Below, piece by piece: positions 26,029 to 37,305 of a DNA stretch of 64,000 nucleotides. Both the position numbers and the translations under genes were made by a program. The DNA is from Cavia porcellus (lineage: Eukaryota; Chordata; Mammalia; Rodentia; Caviidae): NCBI RefSeq assembly GCF_034190915.1, contig NW_026947491.1, positions 23,066,101 to 23,130,100 on the forward strand, written 5' to 3'. Within the stretch, counting starts at the first letter, position 1; every line of letters begins with the position of its first letter. Below the pieces are notes generated by a model that worked only from the letters and a program-made list of their open reading frames with translations, made no database searches and had not been told where the DNA came from.

Positions 26029-28759
26029 TCCACCTTGAACCACAGCACCCAGTGGTGTGAGGGACTGCTGGCAGCATTAGAAATAGGGCCCACACAGTTC
26101 ACCGACATGCAAATCCACCAGCCCTGACCTGAGATCCCTTCATAGGGCAATGTGCACGGAAGTAGGAACACCTCGTTTCATGGCAGAAAAGGGGAAGCTG
26201 GGAGCTCCTACCTCACAGCCTGGAAGCAGCCTGAGTCCATCTGGGGACCTGGGAGGAAGGCTTAGCTGCTCTCCCTCCCAGTGCAGAGACAGGAATACCA
26301 CAGGCTGGTGTTTGAGGTAGAGGAGCCAGCCTAGGACAGTGGCCATGAGAGGCCATATAATCTAACCCCCAAAGGTTTGTGTCTGTAACAGGAGCTTTAA
26401 AACTGGCACAGATATGGCTCACAGAAGAATCAGTACAGTCGGTTTAGAAGACATATTTGGAAGAGGGGTCAACCATTGGAGCAGAGAAGCAAGCAGAGGG
26501 GTAATACACAAGCGCAAGGTCACTGCTCCACAGGGACCCTGGCCACAGGATAGAGATAAGCAGGAGAGTCACACTATGCTCAGTCAGGTGGAGCTACACA
26601 CTCTGTTCCAGAAATACACCTGGGGTCCTGCATGAAGAAGTAATCAGCACAAAGTGTTGTAACATGAAACAACATAGCTGAATTTATTCAAGTGTTACAT
26701 TAAAGAAGTTAAAAATAAAAGCAAGTACAAAAAACCCACTTTCAATACTGGCTCTCTAATATGAAAGCAGAACAGGCAGAACCAACCCTTCCTGTGAAGG
26801 AGAACGTTCCCCTGTGGGAAAACTACAAAGAAACCCAAGACAAGGATGAGCATCAGTCTCAGCACCCTGGCTCCAGAGAGTGGCTCCCAGGAGGGCCAGC
26901 ATCATGCCATGTGGGAGATTGGAGATGAGCCTTGGAGAAGGGCAGGGTCTGGCACTGTGCCTAGGGGAGCACTGAGCATGGTACATCACAGCCCCCATGT
27001 TAACAGGCTGGGCAGACATAGGGTATGGATTCTGTGTGGGCTCAGAGACTGCTGGGGGGCACAGGAAAGGAATCTTTCATGTAGATAGGCAAATTCAGCT
27101 GGATGTAGAGGAGAAGGACCCTGAGGCCGTGGTGCAGGGGACAGAGTCAGTGAGAGGCAATGGGACAGAGGCTGTGTCTACTCTCATGCCTTATATGGCT
27201 CAGGGGACACCATCAAGATCCCGGGTGCTAGATCAGTGTGCACAGAACTGACTCCCAGGCCTTCTCAGCTTGGCTTTCCTATAGACAGCCTAGGAGTTCA
27301 AAGGCCCCAGAGTGACTCTTCCCCTGTGGGGCACAATACTCAACCTGACATGACAGCCTAGGACACCTGGTTCCAAATGCAATACCCAGGACACTGCTGC
27401 ACAAGTATGTGGCCAACTGTGGGGAGAAGCTGTCAGAGCTCATAGAGCTCTGACACACCCTCACAGAGCACACCCAGGAATCCCACCAAGCACTTTTCTT
27501 GGCCAGTCCTGTTCTCTAGGAGCTTCTTAGCCCTCTGGGATCCCTGCCACCCTGCATTCTAGAGTGGGATTTGGCAGGGTCTAGGTTGCTGTGCTATGAT
27601 TCTGATGGACATGGCTTCTTTACCACAGCATGAATCCCACAGCATCATAGCACCCATCCACATGCAGATCCCTGGCCCACCATCCTGCCCCACAGAGCAG
27701 TGCTGAGCACACACTTCAAAGAGGACCTCAAAATAGGATGGTGGTTACACATCCAGCAGCTGTTATGCAACACTCAAGGGACAGGAGGACAAAATCAGGG
27801 CCTCACTCCTTGCCCCTTCTGAGGGCTTCATGATGAGAAGGGGCAAGGTCACCCCAAAGACGGTCAGCACTCACTCCCAGTGAAACCAGGCCCCATAATG
27901 AGACCCACACCAGACCAGCAGCTCTACAAGATCTCACCTTCAGCTTAGTGAGCCTATAGGGGCCTCAGCTGGAACAGCCTGTGACTCTACTTTTGGACAG
28001 TGTTATCCCACATCTGCAAGAAAAACCTGAGCAGAAGGCTGCCCTGCCCTGGTTCTGCTTGTGGATACTGCCTGCCACATGCAGATCCAATGCACTGCAC
28101 CCAAGACTGTACCACAGCCTACAGCCATACTGACCACAGGCCTACCACCCACATCCTACACTTCCATCTACCCACCCAACTCACCTCCCAAATGCTATTT
28201 CCCATACCCAGAATGCACTCAAACCTTGGCTTTGTGAACCTATGTCAGCTGCCTTGTTGGGCAGAAGATGTAGGCCACAGGCAGGTGATCATCTGGAGTC
28301 ACCCAGGCAGTCCTCCAATCTGAGCAGTTCCGACATCCACTTGCTTTAATGAGGCTCTTTCTGAGAGACACTAAGCTTGGGATCAACCAAATCTGGATTG
28401 TCCCTGAGAACCAGCAGTTCTGTAGTCTTATCATTCCTCATCTTCACCAGTGGAGAGCCCTGAATCAATAATGAAAAACCAAGCTTTCTAGGTACCCTTG
28501 TTACTTTCCCTAGCAACAGCTTTCACTTCCAGTACAGTCATCTAGAAACACTAGCAGGAACACATGTGCAGTCCCTGGAGGTAGGCTCATGTCCTAATAC
28601 CTAGCCCTGCCACATGCAGGGGACATCTCTTAGGGTCTTTCCTGGAGAGACCCAAGCCCAGGCTGCTTGGCTAGACCCCTCTCTTGCTCACGGTAACCCT
28701 TAGAAAATTTGGGGTTTGAGACCTCAGACTTGGATGTGGCAAGAGAAGGGTTTAAGGAA
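26029..28759. other. Unique intergenic DNA within the D region
   Basis: No RSS pair with correct 12-bp geometry and no clear repeat. Several isolated heptamer-like words occur without nonamers. Confidence 0.5.
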
Positions 28760-28831
28760 TGGCTTTGTGAAGAACTCTCCCACTGTGGTACTGCAATTAC
28801 TCACACAGTAATGGAAATAGCAGTGAAAGCC
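28760..28831 (+). other. IGH D segment (D4-like), 16 bp
   Basis: D coding is 28,788-28,803, GTACTGCAATTACTCA. The 5' RSS is nonamer TGGCTTTGT (28,760-28,768), a 12-bp spacer and heptamer CACTGTG (28,781-28,787). The 3' heptamer is CACAGTA (28,804-28,810), followed by a 12-bp spacer and a weak nonamer GTGAAAGCC (28,823-28,831). The length equals human D4 genes. The 3' signal departs from consensus in both parts, so function is uncertain. Confidence 0.7.
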
Positions 28832-29452
28832 ACTAGGCACCTGGGTGCTTAAGCTCCATACTCTCAGATGCCAAGTAGAACTAAGATCAGATATCTGGCA
28901 TGGGAGAAGAGGTTGAATTGTGTGCATGGCTGGAAGGGCAGCACAGGAGCTAGAACAGGACATTCAGAGCCACAGCCCCATCCTGGTTCCTAGCTAAGGT
29001 AGGGAGAACTGGGTAGGATTCTGAGGATACCTTTGGTATATGGCTCAGGACTTGAAGGGCAGAACCGGCCCACATGGAGTTTGAGGCTTCCCAGAAGCAA
29101 CCCTTGTGAAACTGAGCCTTCCTACTGCTCTCTCTGAGGAAACCACTGTAGCAGGGAGTCTGCCACCCTCCCCATTCACATCCTTCCCACAGTTGAGAGA
29201 CTGAGGCTCAGAGAGCTAGTGAGGAGGGTGGGCATTCTGCCTGCTGCAGGGCTCAGGGACATCACCACAGAGGCAGGATGCAGCTGCCAACTTTGGGTGA
29301 ACCTGGGCTCTTTTGGAGTTATTTCAGTAAGCACTTGGACCCCTCACCCAGAACATCCTGCTCCCAGCTCCACCCATAGCTCAGAGTCCCTGGTTCATCT
29401 TTCTGAGGGGCCTGGTGGAGATTGGGTGGCAGCTCAGGGCTCAGGGGACAGG
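28832..29452. other. Unique intergenic DNA
   Basis: Nothing recognised. Confidence 0.5.
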
Positions 29453-29527
29453 CCATATTGTCAGGGCTTCTGTCACTGTGTATATGGGGTAGCAGCTACC
29501 ATAGTGATGTGCACTGTGCTCAAAACA
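29453..29527 (+). other. IGH D segment (D6-like), 19 bp
   Basis: D coding is 29,481-29,499, TATATGGGGTAGCAGCTAC, similar to the GTATAGCAGC core of human D6 genes. The 5' heptamer is CACTGTG (29,474-29,480) with a 12-bp spacer and a poor nonamer CCATATTGT (29,453-29,461). The 3' heptamer is CATAGTG (29,500-29,506), with a 12-bp spacer and a poor nonamer CTCAAAACA (29,519-29,527). Both nonamers are weak. Confidence 0.7.
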
Positions 29528-30401
29528 TCCTGCCCTGCTAGGCTTTGTCCTGTCCCCTTCTGCTGTCTTTCCAATGCCCCAGAGGCTACTGACTCCCAGA
29601 TAATCCTGTCCTCAGCTGCAGGACCAGAGAAGACCCCAGGAAGCTGTGGGCTGAGCCAGTCACCCGAAGTCAGTATCCAGAACAGGAGACCTGAGTACAA
29701 AAGACCATGAGCACCAGTAAGGCCTCATTCTGATGTTCCCACACCCCAAAACTCTGCTCTGCTCTGCCCTATAGGTCCATGCTTGGCCCTCAGTGCCTAT
29801 AGAGGATGAAGGTAGCTTTTGCAGTTGTCATGCTAGTGACTGAAGGTCTTCAAGGTGCAGACAGAAAGAATGGTTGCTCAAAGGGCTAGGATCCCTGAGA
29901 AACCTTCCCAGGCCTGAGCCCTTTTCCTTCCCTCTCCTGAGGGAGCCTCTGAGTCAAGGTGAAGACACAGGGTAGCATCACAATTTGGTATGCAATGCGT
30001 CACATCATCACTGTTTCTGACAGGCTCCCGAGTACACACCCCTCTCCTCCACAGCTGGTCTGGGTCTACTGTCATAGTTGGGCCGACCCCAGGATCCTGT
30101 ATCCCCCTCTACTCCTCCCTGTGCTCACTGTCACAGGTTATCCACACTGTGTCCCCTGCTGTGCCAGGGAGGTGTGGAAAGGCTCGTGTGCAGCTTAGTT
30201 CCAATGCTGAGTGTGGGGACAGAAACCTCTGCAGATCCCCACACAAGGACACAACCAGACTCAGCCTGGGCAGGACGTGCAGTGACTGACTGGTAACTTC
30301 CAGAGCTTGGGAGAGATGAGCCAGTGCTTGGGAGAATCACCCTGAAGCCAGAAGAGTCCAGTTGGGACTCTGGGCCCAGTAATGTGGAGGCCCATGGAGA
30401 A
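29528..30401. other. Unique intergenic DNA
   Basis: Nothing recognised. Confidence 0.5.
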
Positions 30402-30475
30402 GGTTTTTGCTGACGTCTGTGTCATTGTGGTCTGGAGAGGCTGGTACCACAGTGATACTCAGTCAATTGCAAATA
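30402..30475 (+). other. IGH D segment, 18 bp
   Basis: D coding is 30,430-30,447, GTCTGGAGAGGCTGGTAC. The 5' RSS is strong: nonamer GGTTTTTGC (30,402-30,410), a 12-bp spacer and heptamer CATTGTG (30,423-30,429). The 3' heptamer CACAGTG (30,448-30,454) is perfect, but the nonamer position, TTGCAAATA (30,467-30,475), is poor. The family is not certain. Confidence 0.75.
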
Positions 30476-30731
30476 GCCTCCCCCAGCCAGTCCCTCAAGG
30501 AGGGTAAGGCTTTTGGGTTTTGAGCAAGTTTCTGACTCTCCACAGGAGGAGATCTGGGAGTACTGGGACAGAAGGCAGCCTTGTGCACTACATCACAATC
30601 AGAGATCCCCACCTCTGGGGACGCCACCCCCTATCCTGCAAATTCTGCTCAGAGGCCATATATGGACCACCAGCCTGGCCCCAGGAGACCTTGTGGGGAA
30701 GAGGCCTCTGTGGGGCCCAGTAAGGGGTAGG

Positions 30732-30815
30732 GGAATTTGTACAGGCCTGAGACATAGTGGAGATTATAGCAGTGGGTACTTTGGTTACACAGTGACACAG
30801 GCTGCATATAAAACT
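30732..30815 (+). other. IGH D segment (D2-like), 28 bp
   Basis: D coding is 30,760-30,787 (starts GAGATTATAGCAGTGG, ends TTTGGTTA). The 5' RSS is nonamer GGAATTTGT (30,732-30,740), a 12-bp spacer and heptamer CATAGTG (30,753-30,759). The 3' RSS is CACAGTG (30,788-30,794), spacer ACACAGGCTGCA and nonamer TATAAAACT. The length equals human D2-21, and the ACACAG spacer start matches the D2-like segment at 25,968. Confidence 0.8.
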
Positions 30816-30904
30816 CACCCTGAGGCTGCCCAGAGCCCAGGCACCAGCCCCATCCTCAGGAAGCTTCCATCCACTGCACATGGAGAAGGCCAGGGGCCCT
30901 GGGA

Positions 30905-30977
30905 AGGTTTTGCATAGCTCTGAATCACAGTGCATATAGTGGTAGCTACCACAGTGAAAGAAGCTAGGTCCAAAAGT
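30905..30977 (+). other. IGH D segment (D5/D6-like), 17 bp
   Basis: D coding is 30,933-30,949, CATATAGTGGTAGCTAC. The 5' RSS is nonamer AGGTTTTGC (30,905-30,913), a 12-bp spacer and heptamer CACAGTG (30,926-30,932). The 3' RSS is CACAGTG (30,950-30,956), a 12-bp spacer and nonamer TCCAAAAGT (30,969-30,977). It lies only 145 bp after the preceding D. Confidence 0.8.
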
Positions 30978-32180
30978 ATTTCTGCAGTGTCCCTGGCCTA
31001 CACCAGGCCTACATGGACACCCTGGCTATCTTTGTGCTTCAGCTTCTGAAGTTTATTTAGGAATTATTATTCTTTAGTGGGACAGAGCCTGATGTCCTTA
31101 TTTCCCTGTCAGGATTTGGATCCCTGGGCCAGAGCTGATCCTTCAGGGGCATAACTCTCAAGCGGACAGGAAAAGCTGACACTGGCCTCTGTAGCATTGG
31201 TCAAGAAACACAAGGCATAAATCCCTGGGACACACAGAGTTAATGTACCACAACCCTGAAGGGATCAGGCCTGAGGTTTTTCCTGTGTGCAACACTGTTC
31301 TCTGAACACTGTTCTCTGTGCCCACTCAGGTCTGGTGAAGGAGCTCCCATGGTAGGGACCAGAGCCACTCAGCAGAGCAGTCTTGGCTACTAATGTAATA
31401 CTACATTATTAGGGGTCTGTGGTTATGGGCACAGAGCTCCCAGGCTAAAGCAGAACCATAAGAATTTCATAGTGCAACCTTGAGCTCTACCTCTTCAGAG
31501 GAAGAATTCAAGGTATAGTGGCTTTCTGATTCTCCTAGTATAGCTCATCCCACCCTAACTCTCTTGGGCCTCAGTCCCAGTGGTCAGCCTGGTCCTGGCC
31601 TACCCATACTTCTCACACTTGCATCTCTACCCTATCCCTGCCTGCCCACCCAAGATGGGGGTTAGGCTATCACTCATGGTTCCTTTCCTTGGAGAAGCGG
31701 CTCGCACTTGGATCCCAACACCAATGCTGATTTCAGGTGTGCAGTGAACCCAGATTAGCCCTGACCTCCACCCCACAGTTTCTCTTGGGCTTGGCTAGTC
31801 TGGGATCCAGGAAACAGATAAACAGGGTAAGTTTCTCAGGAAGCAGATCAGCTCAAGGCCTGTTGCAGAGCCCAGGCACCTTTCTATGCCCTTCTTTTCC
31901 TCCTCTCTTCTAACTGCTATGGGGCACAACACAGGAATCCCATTGCACATATTCCACGCTACAGCTACACGCCCCTTCCTTTCTTTTGTTCTTCAGCTTG
32001 ATGCTAGGGCTTCCGATGTGACTCTTCTAAGCCAGCAGTGCCAAGTAGGGTGCCAGGGCCCCAAGGTGAGATACAAATATTTATTTCCCAGGCAATCCAT
32101 AGGTGAAGAAGGGAGAAGCAGGCAGGAGCCTGGAGTCAACTTCCAGAAATCCCTCTCAGCCTGAAAGCAATGACCCATGG
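30978..32180. other. Unique intergenic DNA
   Basis: No RSS pair or gene seen. Confidence 0.5.
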
Positions 32181-32376
32181 TACAATATCCATTTTGCAAT
32201 ATATGTTATATATTATCCCTTACATATTCTTTTTCTCACACCAGAAATACAATGCAGCAGTTACATATGTTTGTCTGATTTATTTCATTTAAGATTATGG
32301 TTTCAAGGTGCACCCATTTACCTGTAAAAGTCTTAAGTTTATCTTTCTTTATTCCTGGCTAACAGTCCATTTTTTT
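32181..32376 (-). mobile_element. L1 ORF2/3' UTR fragment (left flank of a nested insertion)
   Basis: Matches the end of L1 ORF2 and the start of its 3' UTR on the minus strand. The match stops near AGTCCATTTT (about 32,367), and the L1 resumes at about 35,588 with ACTCCATTTT. Element A2 is inserted between the two. Confidence 0.7.
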
Positions 32377-32645
32377 TATCTAAGGAGAAAAAGAAAAAAA
32401 AAAAAAAAAGAAAAAGGGTACAAGTTATACAGAATTTCAGAAAACATAAACAGTAGGAAATCACTAGTTAATAGATTACATATTGTTATCTTAGAAATAG
32501 TTATTCAAGTTCCAAAATTAAAGCACATAAAATGGACTTTCAAACAGTGAGATTGGAAATAGTTTTGTTCAATTATCCAACAAAACTCAGTAATATGGTT
32601 ATCTATCTTACACACTTAAATATATATGCAGTTATATTCTTTAGA

Positions 32646-32697
32646 GTACTTTCTTTTCTTTTCTTTTCTTTTCTTTTCTTTTCTTTTCTTTTCTTTT
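32646..32697. repeat. (TTTTC)n microsatellite
   Basis: About nine units of TTTTC. It is an expansion of a shorter A/G-rich stretch seen at the equivalent place of copy A1 (near 6,195-6,215). Confidence 0.95.
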
Positions 32698-33690
32698 GTA
32701 CAATGACAATTACACATTTTGGATTTTATTACTCCCACAGTTCTTATTACTTTTTTTTGAAGACAGTAAAACCAAATGTGACATAACAGAACAGAGTCAG
32801 TCAAATCAAAAGGATGGACATAATAGATAATGTAAAAACAAAACACTAGGTGATCAACAATGGTTACCATACTACCTCTTGCTATATTAAAAAGAATTGC
32901 CTATATCATCAGTTATAATAAAATTGAACTAAACAGTAAAGAATAAAACCAAAACATTGGAGACATTACAGGACTTTAAAAGAAGATAATAGTCAACCGG
33001 AATGGGCATCATAATGAATCTTATTGGCTTTACAGTTTTGCCTATACTTTCAAACTTGGTACTGTCATGCAAAGCAGAATAGAGGAAAATCAGTCAAAGC
33101 AAGATGGTGAGGGCTATACAGGGTTTCAAATCAAGTTAATAGGAAATCAAAGTGGGTTACTATAATGTATCCTGCTATTTTTTATTTTTCCCTTAATTAA
33201 AATGATAAAAATAAAAAGTAAATAATTAAAAAAAGAGACAGATAAAAGAGGGCATAATAACAAAACAGCACAGGTCAAAGCATAACTATTTAAGCAAAAT
33301 AGAGTTTCACCACATGATATCCTGACATAAAAGTAGTAACCATAGTGTATCTTTCCTTGAAATCTTTGAGTATAACTTCATATACTGTAGCACCAAACAT
33401 ATCAAGACAATGTAAAACCATTCAAGAGAATGACAGTATTACAGGGTATTTAGAACCAACTATCAGAAAATGAACAATGGCTTCTGTATAATCTCCTTGT
33501 CTATAAAAGTTTTTGCTTATATTATCACATGTAGTAAAATCCAGTAAGATACAACCTGTTAAGACCGATGGAGACAGAAGAATAAAAGCTTGATGGGACT
33601 TCAAAGCAAGATGATATTAAATCAGCACTAGCTATTATGATGTCTTGTTTTCTCCAAAATAGCTGTTCCTACCATCCAATCTTCTCTGCC

Positions 33691-34832
33691 TCATTTCTGT
33701 TGAGCTCTTTTTCTGTCATTTGTTGTCAGTTTGTCTTCTTCATTTCGATTTCTGTTCCATTCATTTTGGCCTCTCTGCCACTGTTTCTGAAGTCTTGGTA
33801 TTTTCCTTTTTAGAATATCCTGCAGTATTCTCTGTAGAGTTGAATTGGTGGTTGCAAATTCCCCTAGTTCCTCTTTATCCTGGAAAAGCCTTGTTTTTCC
33901 ATCAATTTCTAGGGACAGTTGTGCAGGATATATCAATCTTGGCTGGAGGTTGTTATCTTTCAAAACTTGAATTATTTCCCCCCACACTCTTCGTGATTTG
34001 ATGGTTTATGCCGAGAAGTCTGCTGTAATTCGGGTGGGTGTTCCCTTGTAAGTAATCTGTTTCTTGTCTCTGATGGCTTTTAGTATTCTGTTCTTATATT
34101 GGATTTCTGGAATTTTGATTATTACATGCCTGGGTGTAGGTCTGTTTGGCTTATAGGTGGCTGGGGTCCTGTACGCCTCATACATCTGAGTATTTTTACC
34201 TTTCGCTAAATTAAGGAAATTCTCTTGGATTATTTCTGTGAATAGCTTTTGTAGTCCATTTGTTTGTGTCCCTACTTCTTTTTCTATGTTCTTAATTCTT
34301 AAGTTATAGATCCTCTTATCATCTTCTAGCCTTTGTATTATTGCTGTTTGTTTTCTTGTTATTTTTAAGAAGTTTTTCATTTCATGCTCCCATATTACAA
34401 ATCTGCCCTCCAATTCAGATAATCTATCCTTAGTTTCTTTCACCGGTTATGCCAACTTTCAATAGAGTTTTTACTTTCCTGGTAATCTCTTTGAACCTGC
34501 TTCATGTATTCTATGTTTTCTCTATTTTCTCCATCAAACAATTCTCCCCTTTTTTTCTGTTCTTCCATTCCACCATCTGTTTTTTCTTGGGCGGTGCTTA
34601 GCATTTCTCTAACTATTCTACTTATATCTTGCTTTATTTCATTAAATACTTCATTTTTAAACTCGTCTATGAGGCTCTGAAGATATTGCTTTATGTCTAT
34701 CGGTGCTGTGTCTGATATTGCATGTTTTCTTTCTTCCTTTGTGTTTCCCTTTCTTGGATCAGTGTTCTCAGGATTGGGGACTGAGGACCCTTTTTTGTTG
34801 CTTCCTCTTCCCATACTTTTTGTTCCTTCCAT
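33691..34832 (-). pseudogene. ORF1p-like gene of element A2 (one frameshift)
   Basis: The frame opens at 34,832 (MEGTKSMGRG...) and is open to about 34,440 (130 codons). It shifts frame there, continues from 34,443 to 34,006, and ends through 33,987-33,691. Combined, it would be about 380 residues: a basic N-terminus, a coiled-coil-like centre, an RRM/C-terminal domain with YRTPATYKPNRPTPRHVIIK, and a hydrophilic tail. It is less damaged than copy A1. Known HAL1 elements likewise encode only an ORF1 protein. Confidence 0.75.
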
Positions 34833-34994
34833 ACAAGCTAATGTAAGAGGCCCAATTTTTTTCTCTTTTTCAGTTACAGTTTGTTTGAATTGCGCTGGCT
34901 ATATATTACCATCCACTGCAATGTACTAGAGAGACACAGACCTGGGCAGCCTCTGCTGGGCCTGCCCCTCTAGGTCAACCTACCAAAGGCTTCA

Positions 34995-35009
34995 CCACTA
35001 GGGTGCACC
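34995..35009 (+). promoter_or_regulatory. CTCF-core-like word in the 5' UTR of A2
   Basis: CCACTAGGGTGCACC matches 12 of 15 positions of the common CTCF core CCACCAGGGGGCGCC. The same word in the opposite orientation lies at 3,886-3,900 in copy A1. Binding is inferred only. Confidence 0.35.
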
Positions 35010-35594
35010 TCCAGGCACTGGGACCTGGTTTGGGCTAGCCTACTGGGTCTTTGTCAGCGGCATCATGCAGACCGGGCACTCCCCACCAATCCTGCTTGAG
35101 AGGGGAATATGTGACTGAAATCACTGCAGTGCCCTGTTTTGGAAAGTCTGCCAGGTCCCAGTATGTCCTTTGCTGGAGCCTCCTACTCTATGAAAGGGTC
35201 CCTGTTCCACTCACTCACTGCAAGTTGATGTAGGGCTCCCTGCTAGTCCCGCTCTCAACTCCGTTTGCAGATTCCCACTCTCAGAGCTTTCACGCATCTC
35301 TCTCCCTGCCTTGCAGATTTGGACGCAGCAGCGGAATCAGGAAATTCAAGTCGTGGCTTCCAGTTGCGTGGGTTCTAGCCTCCAAGCTGAGATTTTATCT
35401 GTTCCTGTTATAGCACCAGGATTGGATTTCCAGTTGTTTTCTCTTAGCTTAGTTCATCCCTGGGTCAGCAGGGTGTATCTCCCCTTGTTTAGGACTCCTC
35501 GTACCACACCACTCCTGGATTTTAAGCGGGGTATCTCAGAGAGCCTCCATAGCTGCTGTTATCTATCCGCCATGTTCTTCTGGAAAAGTAATAC

Positions 35595-36180
35595 TCCATT
35601 TTATATAAAAAAATCTTTGTATTCATTCCTCAGTTGATAGGCTTTTGAGTTCTGTCCAAGATTTACCTATTATAAATGTTGCTGCCATAAACATGTTTGT
35701 GTGCATATATCAATATGGTATGATATTCTTAATTCTTTTGGTAAAATACTAAGAAGAGAATGCAGTTCCTTGATTAAATGGAACCTCTAGTTTTAGTTTT
35801 CTAAGGAATCTCCACCCCGAGTTTTACAGTGGTTGTACCAGCCTAGATTCCCCTCAACAGTGGAGAAGGGTTCCTTATTCCTCACACCCCAGTCAGCATT
35901 TGCTATTGGTTAGTTTCTTTTTTTTCTTTTGAAGGTAGTGAAATACAACAGAACAAGACAGAAAAAAGCCAGTCAAGGCAAGGCAGTGAAACTGGCACAG
36001 AACTTCACAGTAGAATACCGGGATAACATAGTAGGTACTATAGTATATCTCGTTATCTTCACAATAGTTGTCCATTCAATCAGGCATAGCAAAATCAATA
36101 ACCAAAAACAGAACTTTGTAAATCCTATCAAAACAGAATATCGAGTAGCACAAAACAATCAGAACACAGCAAAACAGTGA
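35595..36180 (-). mobile_element. L1 ORF2 3'-end fragment and an adjoining L1 3' UTR fragment
   Basis: 35,595-35,907 is the end of L1 ORF2 on the minus strand, the right flank of the A2 insertion. From about 35,908 an A/T-rich end starts a further minus-strand L1 3' UTR-like fragment to about 36,180. Confidence 0.65.
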
Positions 36181-36732
36181 AAACAATGTTGGCCTTTAAA
36201 GAGAAGACAGAAGGAAATCCCCCATATTTCCTATACTGCATACAATCATCCTACCAAGAAATGCTCAGACCTCTGGCCCTCAATTGCTCACTGAGGAGGG
36301 GAGGCACAGGGAACGTTTGATTCTCAGCTCATGGCCCAGTAGGCTGATGAGACATGCTGATCAGTTCTCTTCTTGGCTTGTCCAACACTTACCAGGTAGG
36401 GTTGCTTTCTTGCTCAGTGCCCTGAGTTTTCTAGTTTATTGATAATAGCAGAGTACATACAAGTGCAAATTCCCTGCACTGAATGTGATTATTCTCTTTA
36501 TCTAAAATATATGAATAAAACTAATTATTTTTTTAAAAAGAAAATGGTCTTGAAAAACCAGATAAGCTCTAATACAATTGTAATGGGGGAACCTCGATAT
36601 CCCACTGTCACAAATAAATCAATAAAGTGGACAAAATCAAGAAAATATCTAAGCTGAATCAAAACTTTGAACAAATGTACTCAGTAGATATCTAGAGTTT
36701 TCCATTGGACAAAGAATACATAATCTTTTCAG

Positions 36733-36865
36733 CAGCACATAGGACTTTTTTTTTTGTCTTTTTCTTTTTTTATCAGTACCAGGGATCGAACTCACAACTG
36801 CCTGCTTGCAAGGCAGGTGCTTATGCCGCTGAGCTAAATCCCCAGCCCCCAGCACATAGGACTTT
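36733..36865 (-). mobile_element. ID-like tRNA-Ala SINE with a 16-bp target duplication
   Basis: The SINE body is 36,749-36,849. Read on the minus strand it begins GGGCTGGGGATTTAGCTCAG, has a tRNA B-box-like GAGTTCGATCCCTGG, and ends in an A-rich tail. Exact duplications of CAGCACATAGGACTTT flank it (36,733-36,748 and 36,850-36,865). This is the rodent ID type derived from tRNA-Ala. It inserted in the old L1. Confidence 0.92.
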
Positions 36866-36955
36866 ATCCAAATAGACCACATACTACCTCACAGGACATA
36901 CCTAAGTAAATACAAAGAAATTGAAATTACCCCATGTATTTTATCAGATAGTAGT

Positions 36956-37305
36956 GTAATTGTCTTTTTTACTCATTGCTGAGACAAAATACCTGAAGCC
37001 CAAAGTTGGGAAAGGAAAGGTTTATTTCTTACAGTTTTTGGAGGTTTCAGTCCACACTCAGTTGACTCCAAGGCAGGCAGGCATGGCTGGGCTGCCGTTC
37101 ATGGCGGCTGCAAACAACAAACAGCAACCAGCAAAGAGAAAGACACACCTTCTTCCTGCTATTACATTGCATCCTGGCCCCACCCCTAAGTGAGTTAGCA
37201 CTAACACCATAAATCCAAGCACTATACAAATGAATGAATAATAAATGCACAATTCGAACTCATGAGGGGGACAGAGACATAAACCATGACAGTGATATAA
37301 TGGAA
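36956..37305 (-). repeat. MaLR/MLT-like LTR repeat
   Basis: Starts with CATTGCTGAGACAAAATACC, followed by GGAAAGGTTTATTTC and TTTGGAGGTTTCAGTCC, the reverse of the MaLR LTR end seen at 24,640-25,122. It is nested in the ancient L1. Confidence 0.5.

Larger units (their letters stand above)
32377..35594 (-). mobile_element. HAL1-like ORF1-only LINE, copy A2
   Basis: Minus-strand sister of A1. The 5' end is near 35,590, the 5' UTR runs to 34,833, ORF1 spans 34,832-33,691, and the 3' UTR extends to an A-rich end near 32,400. No ORF2 is present. It carries the same ORF1-to-3' UTR junction as A1. A (TTTTC)n expansion lies in the 3' UTR. The near-identical words AGTCCATTTT and ACTCCATTTT at the flanks are a plausible, slightly decayed target duplication. 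Confidence 0.8.

Noticed and set aside
26951..26995. CACTGTG followed by a CACAG word, possible D segment
   Set aside because: No matching 5' or 3' nonamer, and the 3' heptamer is not acceptable.
29219..29710. Open frame of 163 codons in the D region
   Set aside because: No domain pattern, and it overlaps a D segment and its RSS. Taken as chance in GC-rich DNA.
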